64,000 nt of DNA, taken from Lacticaseibacillus hulanensis. Lineage in GTDB: Bacteria; Bacillota; Bacilli; Lactobacillales; Lactobacillaceae. The stretch covers positions 36,772-100,771 of the forward strand of contig NZ_RRYD01000002.1 of NCBI RefSeq assembly GCF_004010095.1, written 5' to 3'. A program made the position numbers and the translations under genes. The notes under the pieces were generated by a model, which was given only the letters and a program-made list of their open reading frames with translations, was not told the DNA's origin and ran no database searches. Positions 27,213-34,511 of the stretch are shown here, one piece after another (position 1 is the stretch's first letter; each line of letters opens with the position of its first letter).

Positions 27213-27875
27213 CTAGTAAGCACCATCGTGAACAAGCACCTGCAGGACTGTAAGAACAATAATCTTAATGTCCTTCAAGAAACTTGGCTGATCTAGATAG
27301 CTCAATTCCAAATCCACACGGTCAGGATAAGTAACGTTACTACGGCCAGATGTCTGCCAAATCCCAGTAATACCTGGCTTCATTCTCAAGAAATCATCTT
27401 TCTGCTCGCCATATTCCTCAAGCTCCTCAACAACAATCGGGCGCGGCCCGACCAGGCTCATCTCACCGCGGAAAACGTTGATGAACTGAGGCAACTCATC
27501 AATGCTAGTCTTACGCAGAAACCGCCCCAGTTTAGTCATACGTGGGTCACGTTCTGGTTCGAGCTTGTAACCATTTGCAACGTATTCCGCAAACAGTGCC
27601 TTATTCGCGTGCAGGTATTCATCTGCATTAACCCGCATCGAACGAAACTTAACTATTTTGAACGCCTTACCATTCTTACCCAGACGCGTCTGCTTGAACA
27701 GCATTGGCCCGTGATCTCTCAGCTTGTACGGGATGAACAAAATTACGTAAGCTACCGCAAAAATAATCAATCCAAATAACGACACAAGCAAGTCGAACGC
27801 TCTTTTACCAGCCACGACATATAATCCGTTTGTGTGTTCCTCAGTTTTTACTTTCATAGTCTCAGATTTTTGCAT
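27213..27875 (-). CDS. EPS priming sugar-phosphate transferase (undecaprenyl-phosphate type)
   Basis: A 220-aa bacterial sugar transferase of the WbaP/WcaJ C-terminal type that loads the first sugar phosphate onto undecaprenyl phosphate for EPS synthesis. One N-terminal membrane helix (about residues 28-50) is followed by the cytoplasmic catalytic block: FKIVKFRSMRVNAD, RFLRKTSIDELPQFINVFRGEMSLVGPRP and GITGIWQTSGRS. RBS GGGGGAA precedes the ATG. It stands alone, about 14 kb from the nearest EPS gene (galU) and over 30 kb from wzz, so it may serve the cluster in trans. Confidence 0.92.
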   Translation of the reverse strand: MQKSETMKVKTEEHTNGLYVVAGKRAFDLLVSLFGLIIFAVAYVILFIPYKLRDHGPMLFKQTRLGKNGKAFKIVKFRSMRVNADEYLHANKALFAEYVANGYKLEPERDPRMTKLGRFLRKTSIDELPQFINVFRGEMSLVGPRPIVVEELEEYGEQKDDFLRMKPGITGIWQTSGRSNVTYPDRVDLELSYLDQPSFLKDIKIIVLTVLQVLVHDGAY

Positions 27876-28440
27876 TCTAGTTCCCCCGTGAGCCTGTGCT
27901 CCTCACCTGTCTGAAGCGTCAAAGCACGTATGTATTTGTCCAACATTATCTTTAAGTGTTACTTAACTTTAACAAGTGTATGATATTCTTTACTCTTTTA
28001 CAATAACTAGAAGTTGAAATAACAGCTCACAAATTAGTAGAAAATGGCACCTTGCTCAACTTGTTGCATAAATGCAATGTGCCTTAAACTTTCAAAGAAT
28101 TGTTTCCGATTTCATTTGTGTTTATGAGCCTTTTTAGCGTTTTTTCTTGTAGTCACTCGTACCTTTATAAGAATTACAATAGCGTTACATAATTCTGAAG
28201 CATCGTTATTGGCCAACTTAACCCAAAAATTCGTCGGCTAGTAAATAACTAAGCGTTCAAACTGCTATTGCTAATCCCGAGCTAGAAACAAAAATGACCC
28301 ACGGATTGAATATTCATCCGTGGGTTTTCTGGAAATAATGAAGTTGAATACCGTTATTTAATCGAACCATTCTTATCAATAAAGGACACTGGCAAACTAG
28401 CTTCGAATTCTCAAATGAAATTGTTTGCTATTTGCGTGGC
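27876..28440. other. AT-rich intergenic region with a hairpin
   Basis: 565 bases without coding signal. CCCACGGAT pairs with ATCCGTGGG (about 28297-28326) with T-rich flanks on both sides and could terminate the DUF2335 unit. The rest probably holds the promoter of the priming transferase. Confidence 0.5.
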
Positions 28441-29115
28441 CTATTGACGACTTCCATACACGAACGTCCCCACGAGCGACGCCAGCGCCCCGAACGACAG
28501 CGCACTGCCGGCAAGTGGCGATGCGGCCACCGCGACGTAAGCCCCAGCACAGATACCAGCGATGCACACGGCAAAGCCCAACACCAGGCCTAGGTACTGA
28601 TCCCGAATCTCAGCAACAAGCCTGGCCTTCTCCAGCTTCTGCCGGTGCTGTGCCTGTTGTTCCGCCAATTGGAGAATTCTGTTGGCCGCATCTGGTGCTG
28701 CTTCGTTATACGCAGTCAGTTCGCGTGCGTCCGGCAACGGGACGCTGGATTGTCTGGCGGCCATGGCGACGGAGCCATTACTCGTGTTCACGGCTACATG
28801 CTCCTGCTGTGCAAAGTGGCTTTGGCTGATTGGGGGCAAATCAGGGTCAAAACTCTGTTGATTGGAACGGGGCAGCCCGGCATCTGTGTTCGGCGGAACA
28901 ATTACTGGTTCGCCCTCTGTCGCCCCGGGTGCGCTCACCCGTATCACGCGGTAATGCGTACCTGTATTCTCCAACCTGGCACCATCGCTCCCCGGACTCG
29001 GGCGACTGCGTGCACTTTCACCGCCTCCAATCGCCCCCACAACCTGGTTCAGTCGTGCCCGCCGCAACGCCGCCCTAGTCTGCCGCGGCGTTGGACTGTG
29101 ATTATCCTGTGTCAT
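28441..29115 (-). CDS. DUF2335 membrane protein
   Basis: A 224-aa protein. The first 130 residues are polar and low complexity (PRQTRAALRRARLNQVV, then Pro/Ser/Gly-rich). The C-terminus matches DUF2335: a helix ILQLAEQQAQHRQKLEKARLVAEIRDQYLG, then two membrane helices and FVYGSRQ. Function unknown. It is the last gene of the minus-strand half of the sigma-factor island, 6 bases after the 62-aa gene. Confidence 0.75.
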   Translation of the reverse strand: MTQDNHSPTPRQTRAALRRARLNQVVGAIGGGESARSRPSPGSDGARLENTGTHYRVIRVSAPGATEGEPVIVPPNTDAGLPRSNQQSFDPDLPPISQSHFAQQEHVAVNTSNGSVAMAARQSSVPLPDARELTAYNEAAPDAANRILQLAEQQAQHRQKLEKARLVAEIRDQYLGLVLGFAVCIAGICAGAYVAVAASPLAGSALSFGALASLVGTFVYGSRQ

Positions 29116-29121
29116 TGCGGT

Positions 29122-29310
29122 CTACCTGCGGGATTGCGCGTCGGCCCAGTAGTGCATTGCGGCGTGCAAGTCGCCGCCAACCGCCTGCCAGTCCTGGTTA
29201 ATTGCGGCGACATCGGTATCGCCGCTAATCTGGGTTGCCTTCTGGGGCAGGTGTGGTGCCAGGTGCCCCATGCCTTCTAGGAAATGCCGCCAATTATGTT
29301 TTGCTTGCAT
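29122..29310 (-). CDS. Small hypothetical protein, 62 aa
   Basis: AGGAGGAG precedes the ATG at 29310. The product is His/Ala/Gln-rich (HNWRHFLEGMGHLAPHLPQKATQ, then AINQDWQAVGGDLHAAMHYWADAQSRR), predicted helical and soluble. I do not recognise the family. It lies between the DUF2922 and DUF2335 genes, so it is likely part of the same operon. Confidence 0.65.
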   Translation of the reverse strand: MQAKHNWRHFLEGMGHLAPHLPQKATQISGDTDVAAINQDWQAVGGDLHAAMHYWADAQSRR

Positions 29311-29392
29311 GCTTTTCTCCTCCTTCTATATGTACCCGGCGGCGAATGCCACCGGGATTATTCAGTGACCGCCCGCGGCCACTAACCATTAA

Positions 29393-29629
29393 CTAAGCTT
29401 CGGGTGTGTCGTATTCGTACACAACGGTGGTTTCGGTGTCGACAGCGGTAATCTTCGTTGGCCGGGCGTACTGCTGCACGCCGTCCTTCACGAATTGCTG
29501 GGACGCACACAGGGCTTCCATGAATGCCTTGGCGTCGTCCTCAGGCACTTCACCTTGATAATTGCTGATGCGGATGGACTTGGTCTTGTCATCCGCGGTC
29601 TTGAACGTAAGATTTGCTGAACGGGTCAT
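29393..29629 (-). CDS. DUF2922 family protein, 78 aa
   Basis: A short beta-rich protein (TRSANLTFKTADDKTKSIRISNYQGEVPEDDAKAFMEALCAS) that fits DUF2922. In Bacilli this family is usually encoded next to a DUF1659 gene, as here; function unknown. It lies 73 bases after the DUF1659 stop. Confidence 0.75.
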   Translation of the reverse strand: MTRSANLTFKTADDKTKSIRISNYQGEVPEDDAKAFMEALCASQQFVKDGVQQYARPTKITAVDTETTVVYEYDTPEA

Positions 29630-29702
29630 ACTGGTTCCTCTTTGGGGTTAGACACGGCCGCGCTGACGGACGTGCTGACTATTGTAATTCACAACTACGT
29701 GG

Positions 29703-29987
29703 TTAGTTACCGGTAGCTTCTGTCCCAGACTGGTCACCAGCCGGTGTGCCGGTCTGCTGCGCTGCTGGGGTGCTGTCCGCCACGAGTTCTTCCTCGCGGT
29801 CAATCTGAACGTCAACCAGGTTCTGGTACGGAATGAGCTTCTGGAGTGCATCCCCCAACGCAAGCAGTGTGGCCTCGTCTGGGGTTTCAATCAGGTCCTT
29901 GATGGAGTGCTTGACTTCCTTCTGGTCCGAATCTTTCGGGTCGATGAAGACGTAGGTGACGGTTGAGCTTTGGAAATTACGAGCCAT
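29703..29987 (-). CDS. DUF1659 family protein, 94 aa, with a low-complexity tail
   Basis: First gene of the minus-strand unit. The core (VTYVFIDPKDSDQKEVKHSIKDLIETPDEATLLALGDALQKLI) fits DUF1659. The last 25 residues are a Thr/Ala/Gly/Gln tail (STPAAQQTGTPAGDQSG and onward) that makes it longer than the usual roughly 70 aa. AAGGAGG precedes the ATG. Function unknown; it diverges from the sigma-factor gene. Confidence 0.75.
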   Translation of the reverse strand: MARNFQSSTVTYVFIDPKDSDQKEVKHSIKDLIETPDEATLLALGDALQKLIPYQNLVDVQIDREEELVADSTPAAQQTGTPAGDQSGTEATGN

Positions 29988-30444
29988 GGTGGTTCCTCCT
30001 TATGGTGGGTGGGTGAGCATCACGCCTCCGTCCCCGTGGCCGCGGATGACGGAATGGTGATGCGAGCAATTGTAGTAGTGCGCCCTACAAAGGTATAAAT
30101 CCACTTTTGACCAAAAAACTCACTATTTCGAAAAATACGTTCACCTTTTTGAGAATCTCACGTCGCAACCCGAAAAAAGCCCGCTCAGCCAACTAAAATG
30201 TCCAGTAATAAATTCGGAAATCTCGTTAACTTCTACGACCAAATTGGCCAATTATAAATTATTTTTTCACCTGAAAAAGGCTAAGCCATGCGAAAAAAGC
30301 CGTTATACCGCCGTTTTGTTTTGAAATAATCAGTATTATTATTTTGGCTAAGTGATAGTAAATGTTGAATAAAAAATGCTGCAAACGCATCCATACAATA
30401 CTACAATTCTACTCGTGATAAATATTCATTGAAGGAGTGAAATC
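29988..30444. promoter_or_regulatory. Divergent control region of the sigma-factor island
   Basis: 457 bases between the DUF1659 and sigma genes. The half nearer the sigma gene is very AT-rich. A near-palindrome TATTTTTCGAAATA (minus strand, around 30125-30140) and repeated CTGAAAAAGGCTAAG-like words are seen. It presumably carries both promoters; I could not define a convincing sigma-A pair. Confidence 0.45.
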
Positions 30445-30969
30445 GTGAAGTGTACAGAAGAGGAACTGTTCAGACAAAATCGCGGCGTCATCTACCATGC
30501 GGTTTATCGTCTTGGTGTGAAACCTCGCACAGAACTTGCTGACGAACTCTTTGCTCAGGGGAGTGAAATCTACTTACGCATGCTCCGTCGTTACCATGAT
30601 CCGTTAGACTCGGATGACGACATTCGCAGATTCAACCGGATTACCGGTGACATTGTCTTCAAAGCCCTACTTCGACAGCAACAAACCACTAAGCGCAATT
30701 GGCAAAAGTTCAACGCCACCCCACTTGATTCACTAGTCAGCAAGGGGCTCGAACCTGTTCACGAAGAAATTCCAGATTCTGCCCTGCTTGATTTCCGGTT
30801 CAGCGACTTCACGGCAAAACTGAGCCCGCGCGATCTGCAGGTTCTGTACTACAAATACACAACCGAGCTAACGAACCAACAGATTGCGAAGCGAATTCAC
30901 GTTTCCGAGGCCACTGTCAGTCGCAAGGTGCGGCACATGAAGGCATTACTCAAAGAAATGATGGATTAG
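30445..30969 (+). CDS. Sigma-70 family RNA polymerase sigma factor (SigH/ComX-like)
   Basis: A 174-aa protein with GTG start after GAAGGAG. The N-terminal half resembles region 2 in layout (FRQNRGVIYHAVYRLG, then IRRFNRITGDIVFKALLRQQ). The C-terminus is a clear region 4 helix-turn-helix: FTAKLSPRDLQVLYYKYTTELTNQQIAKRIHVSEATVSRKVRHMKALLKE. It is shorter than housekeeping factors and lacks region 1, so it is an alternative factor. Its regulon may include the divergent DUF1659 operon (inference). Confidence 0.8.
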   Translation: MKCTEEELFRQNRGVIYHAVYRLGVKPRTELADELFAQGSEIYLRMLRRYHDPLDSDDDIRRFNRITGDIVFKALLRQQQTTKRNWQKFNATPLDSLVSKGLEPVHEEIPDSALLDFRFSDFTAKLSPRDLQVLYYKYTTELTNQQIAKRIHVSEATVSRKVRHMKALLKEMMD

Positions 30970-30981
30970 GAGGAACACGCT

Positions 30982-31965
30982 GTGCAATACCAAGAGAAGA
31001 ACCGTTCTTACACAACGCGTCGCTGCAAGTTTTCGTCCCCTAAGGATTTAATTAACTACGGAGTCAACTTTGCCGAAACTCTACCTTTAACCGATATTAC
31101 CAAGCACGAACTAAGCATCCTGATAGATATGTCGATCCATCTTCGATTACCCAAGTCTCTCAGAGAATGCACCCTTGCCGTAACTAAAGAGGGCAAATAT
31201 TACATTATCAACATGAGACCACGCAGTATTCTTCGCGCACTTAACAAGCAAACCGGCGACAGTAAACTGCATGAGCACAACGTTTACCGGCACCATTTTC
31301 GCACCGAATACGGGCAAGACAATATGACATTGCCAACGTTTTACTGTAATCCCATCCAAACATTTCTTGGGTTGTCCGGTGACGTTTCGCGATGTAAGTG
31401 CTGGATTTGCCTTGAATCTTTACGTCACGTCGAATTCACACACTATTCGTACGGGAGAAAAGATCCAAATATATTATCTCTGCGCTTCAGCATGTATCAA
31501 CGTCAGTATTTCGTCGAGTTCCCGACAAAGATACAGCCAGCAAAGTTGTATGCCGAGCTAGACAACATCCAAGGCATTGAACTCGCCTATGCAAAGGAAA
31601 AACACACTAATCCAAAGATTTACGCGTTTGCCCAACTCCCTAAGAGTATGGCCAAAATTAATAAAGTGCTAAATACCTCCCCTGTCTCGGGAAATGAATC
31701 TAAGTCAGTCAGCGATATTCATCAAAAAGCGGCCGCTAAGTACCCGGACGGCTACAAATACGACTTAGACCAGCACTATTGCCTACCAACCAATCTGCTA
31801 CCGAGGGTGACCAAAAAGATGTGCCAGAACTTACAACGTCTGGCCTATGCCGAAACAACTTTCTTTACCGAGCATAGCGATACGGCAACCAAATTATTAA
31901 AACGACTACAAGAAGGCCGTTTTTGTGAATCAAGTCAGATTGAAAAAGGACATCTGTACTTTTAG
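30982..31965 (+). CDS. Hypothetical protein encoded with the sigma factor, 327 aa
   Basis: GTG at 30982 after AGGAGGAA, 12 bases after the sigma-factor stop, so the two are co-transcribed. It is soluble and basic with no signal or membrane segment. A Cys cluster CKCWIC lies near residue 138 and could bind metal. The N-terminal part carries RSYTTRRCKFSSPKDLINYGVNF. I do not recognise the family. A regulator or partner of the sigma factor is possible from position alone. Confidence 0.7.
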   Translation: MQYQEKNRSYTTRRCKFSSPKDLINYGVNFAETLPLTDITKHELSILIDMSIHLRLPKSLRECTLAVTKEGKYYIINMRPRSILRALNKQTGDSKLHEHNVYRHHFRTEYGQDNMTLPTFYCNPIQTFLGLSGDVSRCKCWICLESLRHVEFTHYSYGRKDPNILSLRFSMYQRQYFVEFPTKIQPAKLYAELDNIQGIELAYAKEKHTNPKIYAFAQLPKSMAKINKVLNTSPVSGNESKSVSDIHQKAAAKYPDGYKYDLDQHYCLPTNLLPRVTKKMCQNLQRLAYAETTFFTEHSDTATKLLKRLQEGRFCESSQIEKGHLYF

Positions 31966-32044
31966 TACACAGTTGCCATTCACCCGTGGTCAAATGCCCC
32001 GAAGCATGCTATTAATAGACTATCAGAGTTCAAGGAGGTCCCTC

Positions 32045-32956
32045 ATGCCAAAAGCCTTATTCCTCATAATCACACTAGAAGAAGTTCACCCACCGATTTG
32101 GCGGGAAATCGCCGTTCCGGAACACACAACGTTCGCGCAACTGCACAAGCTGATCCAAATACTCTTCGAGTGGCAAAACATGCACCTGTACGCCTTCTAC
32201 CCTGCCTGGAATCGCGAAATATCCTACAGCGAATCCACGGATGACGATTGGCTGGGCGCTGCTGATTCTGCCACCGCTGAAATCGGGTCCGACCTCGAGC
32301 GCGGAACGGTAAAATACGCCTACGATTTCGGCGAAGAGTGGCAGCACCGCATCAAGCTCCTGGAGGTTAGAGACACACAGGATGAACTGCCCAAGGTTTA
32401 CCAAGGCCGCGGTGAAGGTGGTCTCGAGTACCTCGGCCGAGACTATATGAATGATGAGGACTCACCACTTGATTCGTCCAAGCTCGGCCATGATGACCGA
32501 GTAGAAATGAACCAAGAGCTGAAGGCGTGGGCGAAAGGCCAGGATTTTGTACCCATCGAAACTGACAATTATTTCGACGATGATTTTGATTCCGATTTTA
32601 CCGATTCCGGCGATGTCATTGGCGACTTGGCGGCCAGTGACCGTGCGGCCTTGCGCAAACCGTACTTGGAAGCACTGGATTCCGGCTTTAGCAATTCACC
32701 AGAAGGCCAGAGCGTCGCCGGTTACGGGGACGAACTGCAGAACATCGTTGTCAGCGAACTCCTGCAGCTGAATGCCAAGAAGGTGCCACTTCGGGACTGG
32801 TTCGATGCGCTGCGGACAATGACCGGCTTGCCAGGTTTCGACGATTACAAGTCACTAACCGCCATCGCAGGCTGCTACATCCTGTACCTGGCACGCATGG
32901 GCTACGCTGAGGATGTGCCGGCAGTGACGCAGGCGGCATTGGCGAAGATTGGATAG
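32045..32956 (+). CDS. Plasmid pRiA4b ORF-3-like protein
   Basis: A 303-aa protein. The N-terminal 170 residues match the pRiA4b ORF-3 family (LITLEEVHPPIWREIAVPEHTTFAQLHKLIQILFEWQNMHLYAF, then VKYAYDFGEEWQHRIKLLEV). The C-terminal third is an unassigned helical part. Start chosen at ATG 32045 because AAGGAGGT precedes it; the frame opens at 31925 inside the upstream gene. Family function is unknown and it is often found in mobile or accessory DNA. A terminator follows. Confidence 0.82.
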   Translation: MPKALFLIITLEEVHPPIWREIAVPEHTTFAQLHKLIQILFEWQNMHLYAFYPAWNREISYSESTDDDWLGAADSATAEIGSDLERGTVKYAYDFGEEWQHRIKLLEVRDTQDELPKVYQGRGEGGLEYLGRDYMNDEDSPLDSSKLGHDDRVEMNQELKAWAKGQDFVPIETDNYFDDDFDSDFTDSGDVIGDLAASDRAALRKPYLEALDSGFSNSPEGQSVAGYGDELQNIVVSELLQLNAKKVPLRDWFDALRTMTGLPGFDDYKSLTAIAGCYILYLARMGYAEDVPAVTQAALAKIG

Positions 32957-32974
32957 GTTTTCCATCAATCAATT

Positions 32975-33035
32975 GAAGAGAGTACGGTACATTCATCTGT
33001 TCGTAGGTAAATGTTGCCGTGCTCTCTTCCTTTTT
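32975..33035 (+). terminator. Terminator of the pRiA4b ORF-3-like gene
   Basis: GAAGAGAG, ACGG and CATT pair with AATG, CCGT and CTCTCTTC over a long imperfect stem; TTTTT follows. Confidence 0.8.
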
Positions 33036-33399
33036 CTGCGATGTGTACCCGCTTTGCGATTTTAGCAAAATTTACGATAATCAGAAGTCTTTACTTGTGA
33101 AACGCGCAAAACAAGAAGATGACAAAGCGTGAATTGCGTAATAATAAATTCTCCCCCATAACAAGTACATTGATTGGATATATTACTTCAACCGTTGTAT
33201 TGGCGGCCACGCCGACAAAATTGCTTGCTGTTTTGCATCCTTGTTAATTCACATTACAGTTTACGTAATAATTTAACATGCTACGTGGAACTTACAAGAT
33301 TACAGAAAGAGTAAATTTAGTAACCTGCTTGCTGTCCGCATGTCACATTGACCAACTATACTGGATTCTGTTGACAAGCAACTCAGACACGAAATAGGA
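33036..33399. other. Intergenic region upstream of the LysM protein
   Basis: About 360 AT-rich bases without a gene. TATACT near 33356 may be the -10 of the LysM gene; no clear -35 was found. Confidence 0.45.
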
Positions 33400-34320
33400 G
33401 TGATTATTATCAGTAAAGCACATCTCGGATGGTTATTCACAGCAACACTCGCCCTGGGCGCTGGGGCCTTCACCGTTGCCAGCAACCACGTTGACGCGGC
33501 AACCACTACCCAGTCTGCAAACTACACCGTCAAGGCCGGCGACACGCTCTCCAAAATTGCGCGGACCCGCAAGACAAGCATTAACAACATCGTTAAGCTA
33601 AACAACATTAAGAACGCAAACTTCATCTTGGTTGGTCAGGAACTGCGCCTGCAGTACACCGCAACCGCAAAAGTAACTATGGTCGCCGCCGCCAAGACGT
33701 ACACCGTTAAGTCCGGTGACAACCTTTCTCGCATCGCTAAGCGCACGGGGGTTAGCCTCAGCAAGCTGATTAGTTACAACCAGCTAACCCACCCTAACTT
33801 GATTCACGTTGGGGACGTGATTAAGCTGACTGGTGCAAGTGCGACTACCACAGCGTCCGTAACTAAGAACACGGCCAAGACACCTGCTGCTAACACGACC
33901 CACACCAGCACAGCAACGAAAACAACTACGACTAAGCGGTCGGCAACAAGTACGCCAGCACCACGCGCCAAGGCGAGCGTAAGTAGCAAATCTTCAACCG
34001 CCGCGAAACCAGTAACGCAGGCACCCAAGAGCACAACCAGCTCGCAGTCGGTCAACAAGGGCCAGTTTAAACTGTCCTTCTACGACCCAGCAAAGATGGG
34101 CTCCAGCATGGGCTACGGCGGTGTGGCGGCAAACCTGTCCACCTTCCCACGCGGTACACGCCTGAAGATTACCCTCTCGAACGGCACGGTTTGGTACCGG
34201 ACGGTTAACGACACCGGCACTTTCGCCGCAGCCAACCCACGTCAACTTGATGTGGCAATGCCAACGGGGCAAATCCCATCAGCAGGGATTCTGTACGCGA
34301 ACGTGCAGGTACTGAAATAA
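33400..34320 (+). CDS. Secreted LysM protein with C-terminal 3D/RlpA-like domain
   Basis: A 306-aa wall protein. The signal peptide is about residues 1-34 (LGWLFTATLALGAGAFTVASNHVDA). Two LysM domains follow, roughly 41-85 (YTVKAGDTLSKIARTRKTSINNIVKLNNI) and 100-144 (YTVKSGDNLSRIAKRTGVSLSKLISYNQL). A long Thr/Ser/Ala/Lys linker leads to a domain (about 215-306) with YGGVAANLSTFPRGTRLKITL and WYRTVNDTG that fits the double-psi 3D/RlpA fold. It probably binds or remodels peptidoglycan. The only canonical start, GTG 33400, overlaps its own AGGAG; an ATT or ATC 6-9 bases on is the alternative. Confidence 0.88.
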   Translation: MIIISKAHLGWLFTATLALGAGAFTVASNHVDAATTTQSANYTVKAGDTLSKIARTRKTSINNIVKLNNIKNANFILVGQELRLQYTATAKVTMVAAAKTYTVKSGDNLSRIAKRTGVSLSKLISYNQLTHPNLIHVGDVIKLTGASATTTASVTKNTAKTPAANTTHTSTATKTTTTKRSATSTPAPRAKASVSSKSSTAAKPVTQAPKSTTSSQSVNKGQFKLSFYDPAKMGSSMGYGGVAANLSTFPRGTRLKITLSNGTVWYRTVNDTGTFAAANPRQLDVAMPTGQIPSAGILYANVQVLK

Positions 34321-34335
34321 GATTCAGCACAAATC

Positions 34336-34382
34336 AAAAAAGCTCTCAGATTGATGATAAATCATTTCTGAGAGCTTTTTTT
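34336..34382 (+). terminator. Terminator of the LysM gene
   Basis: AGCTCTCAGA pairs with TCTGAGAGCT around a loop with its own TGAT/ATCA pairing; a T7 run follows. Confidence 0.88.
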
Positions 34383-34511
34383 CGTGGCTGCATATGGCCG
34401 CTGGAGAGACATGACAGCCTCTTGAAAAAATCCATCAATTCTCGGACATTTCAACGAGTTGCAAAAGCCCTGCTTAGTTATCCATGTTAAACTATCGATG
34501 GAGGTGTCGTT

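Noticed and set aside
28441..29310. Plus-strand frames across the DUF2335 gene
   Set aside because: The minus-strand frames have good RBS sites and family likeness; the plus-strand ones do not.
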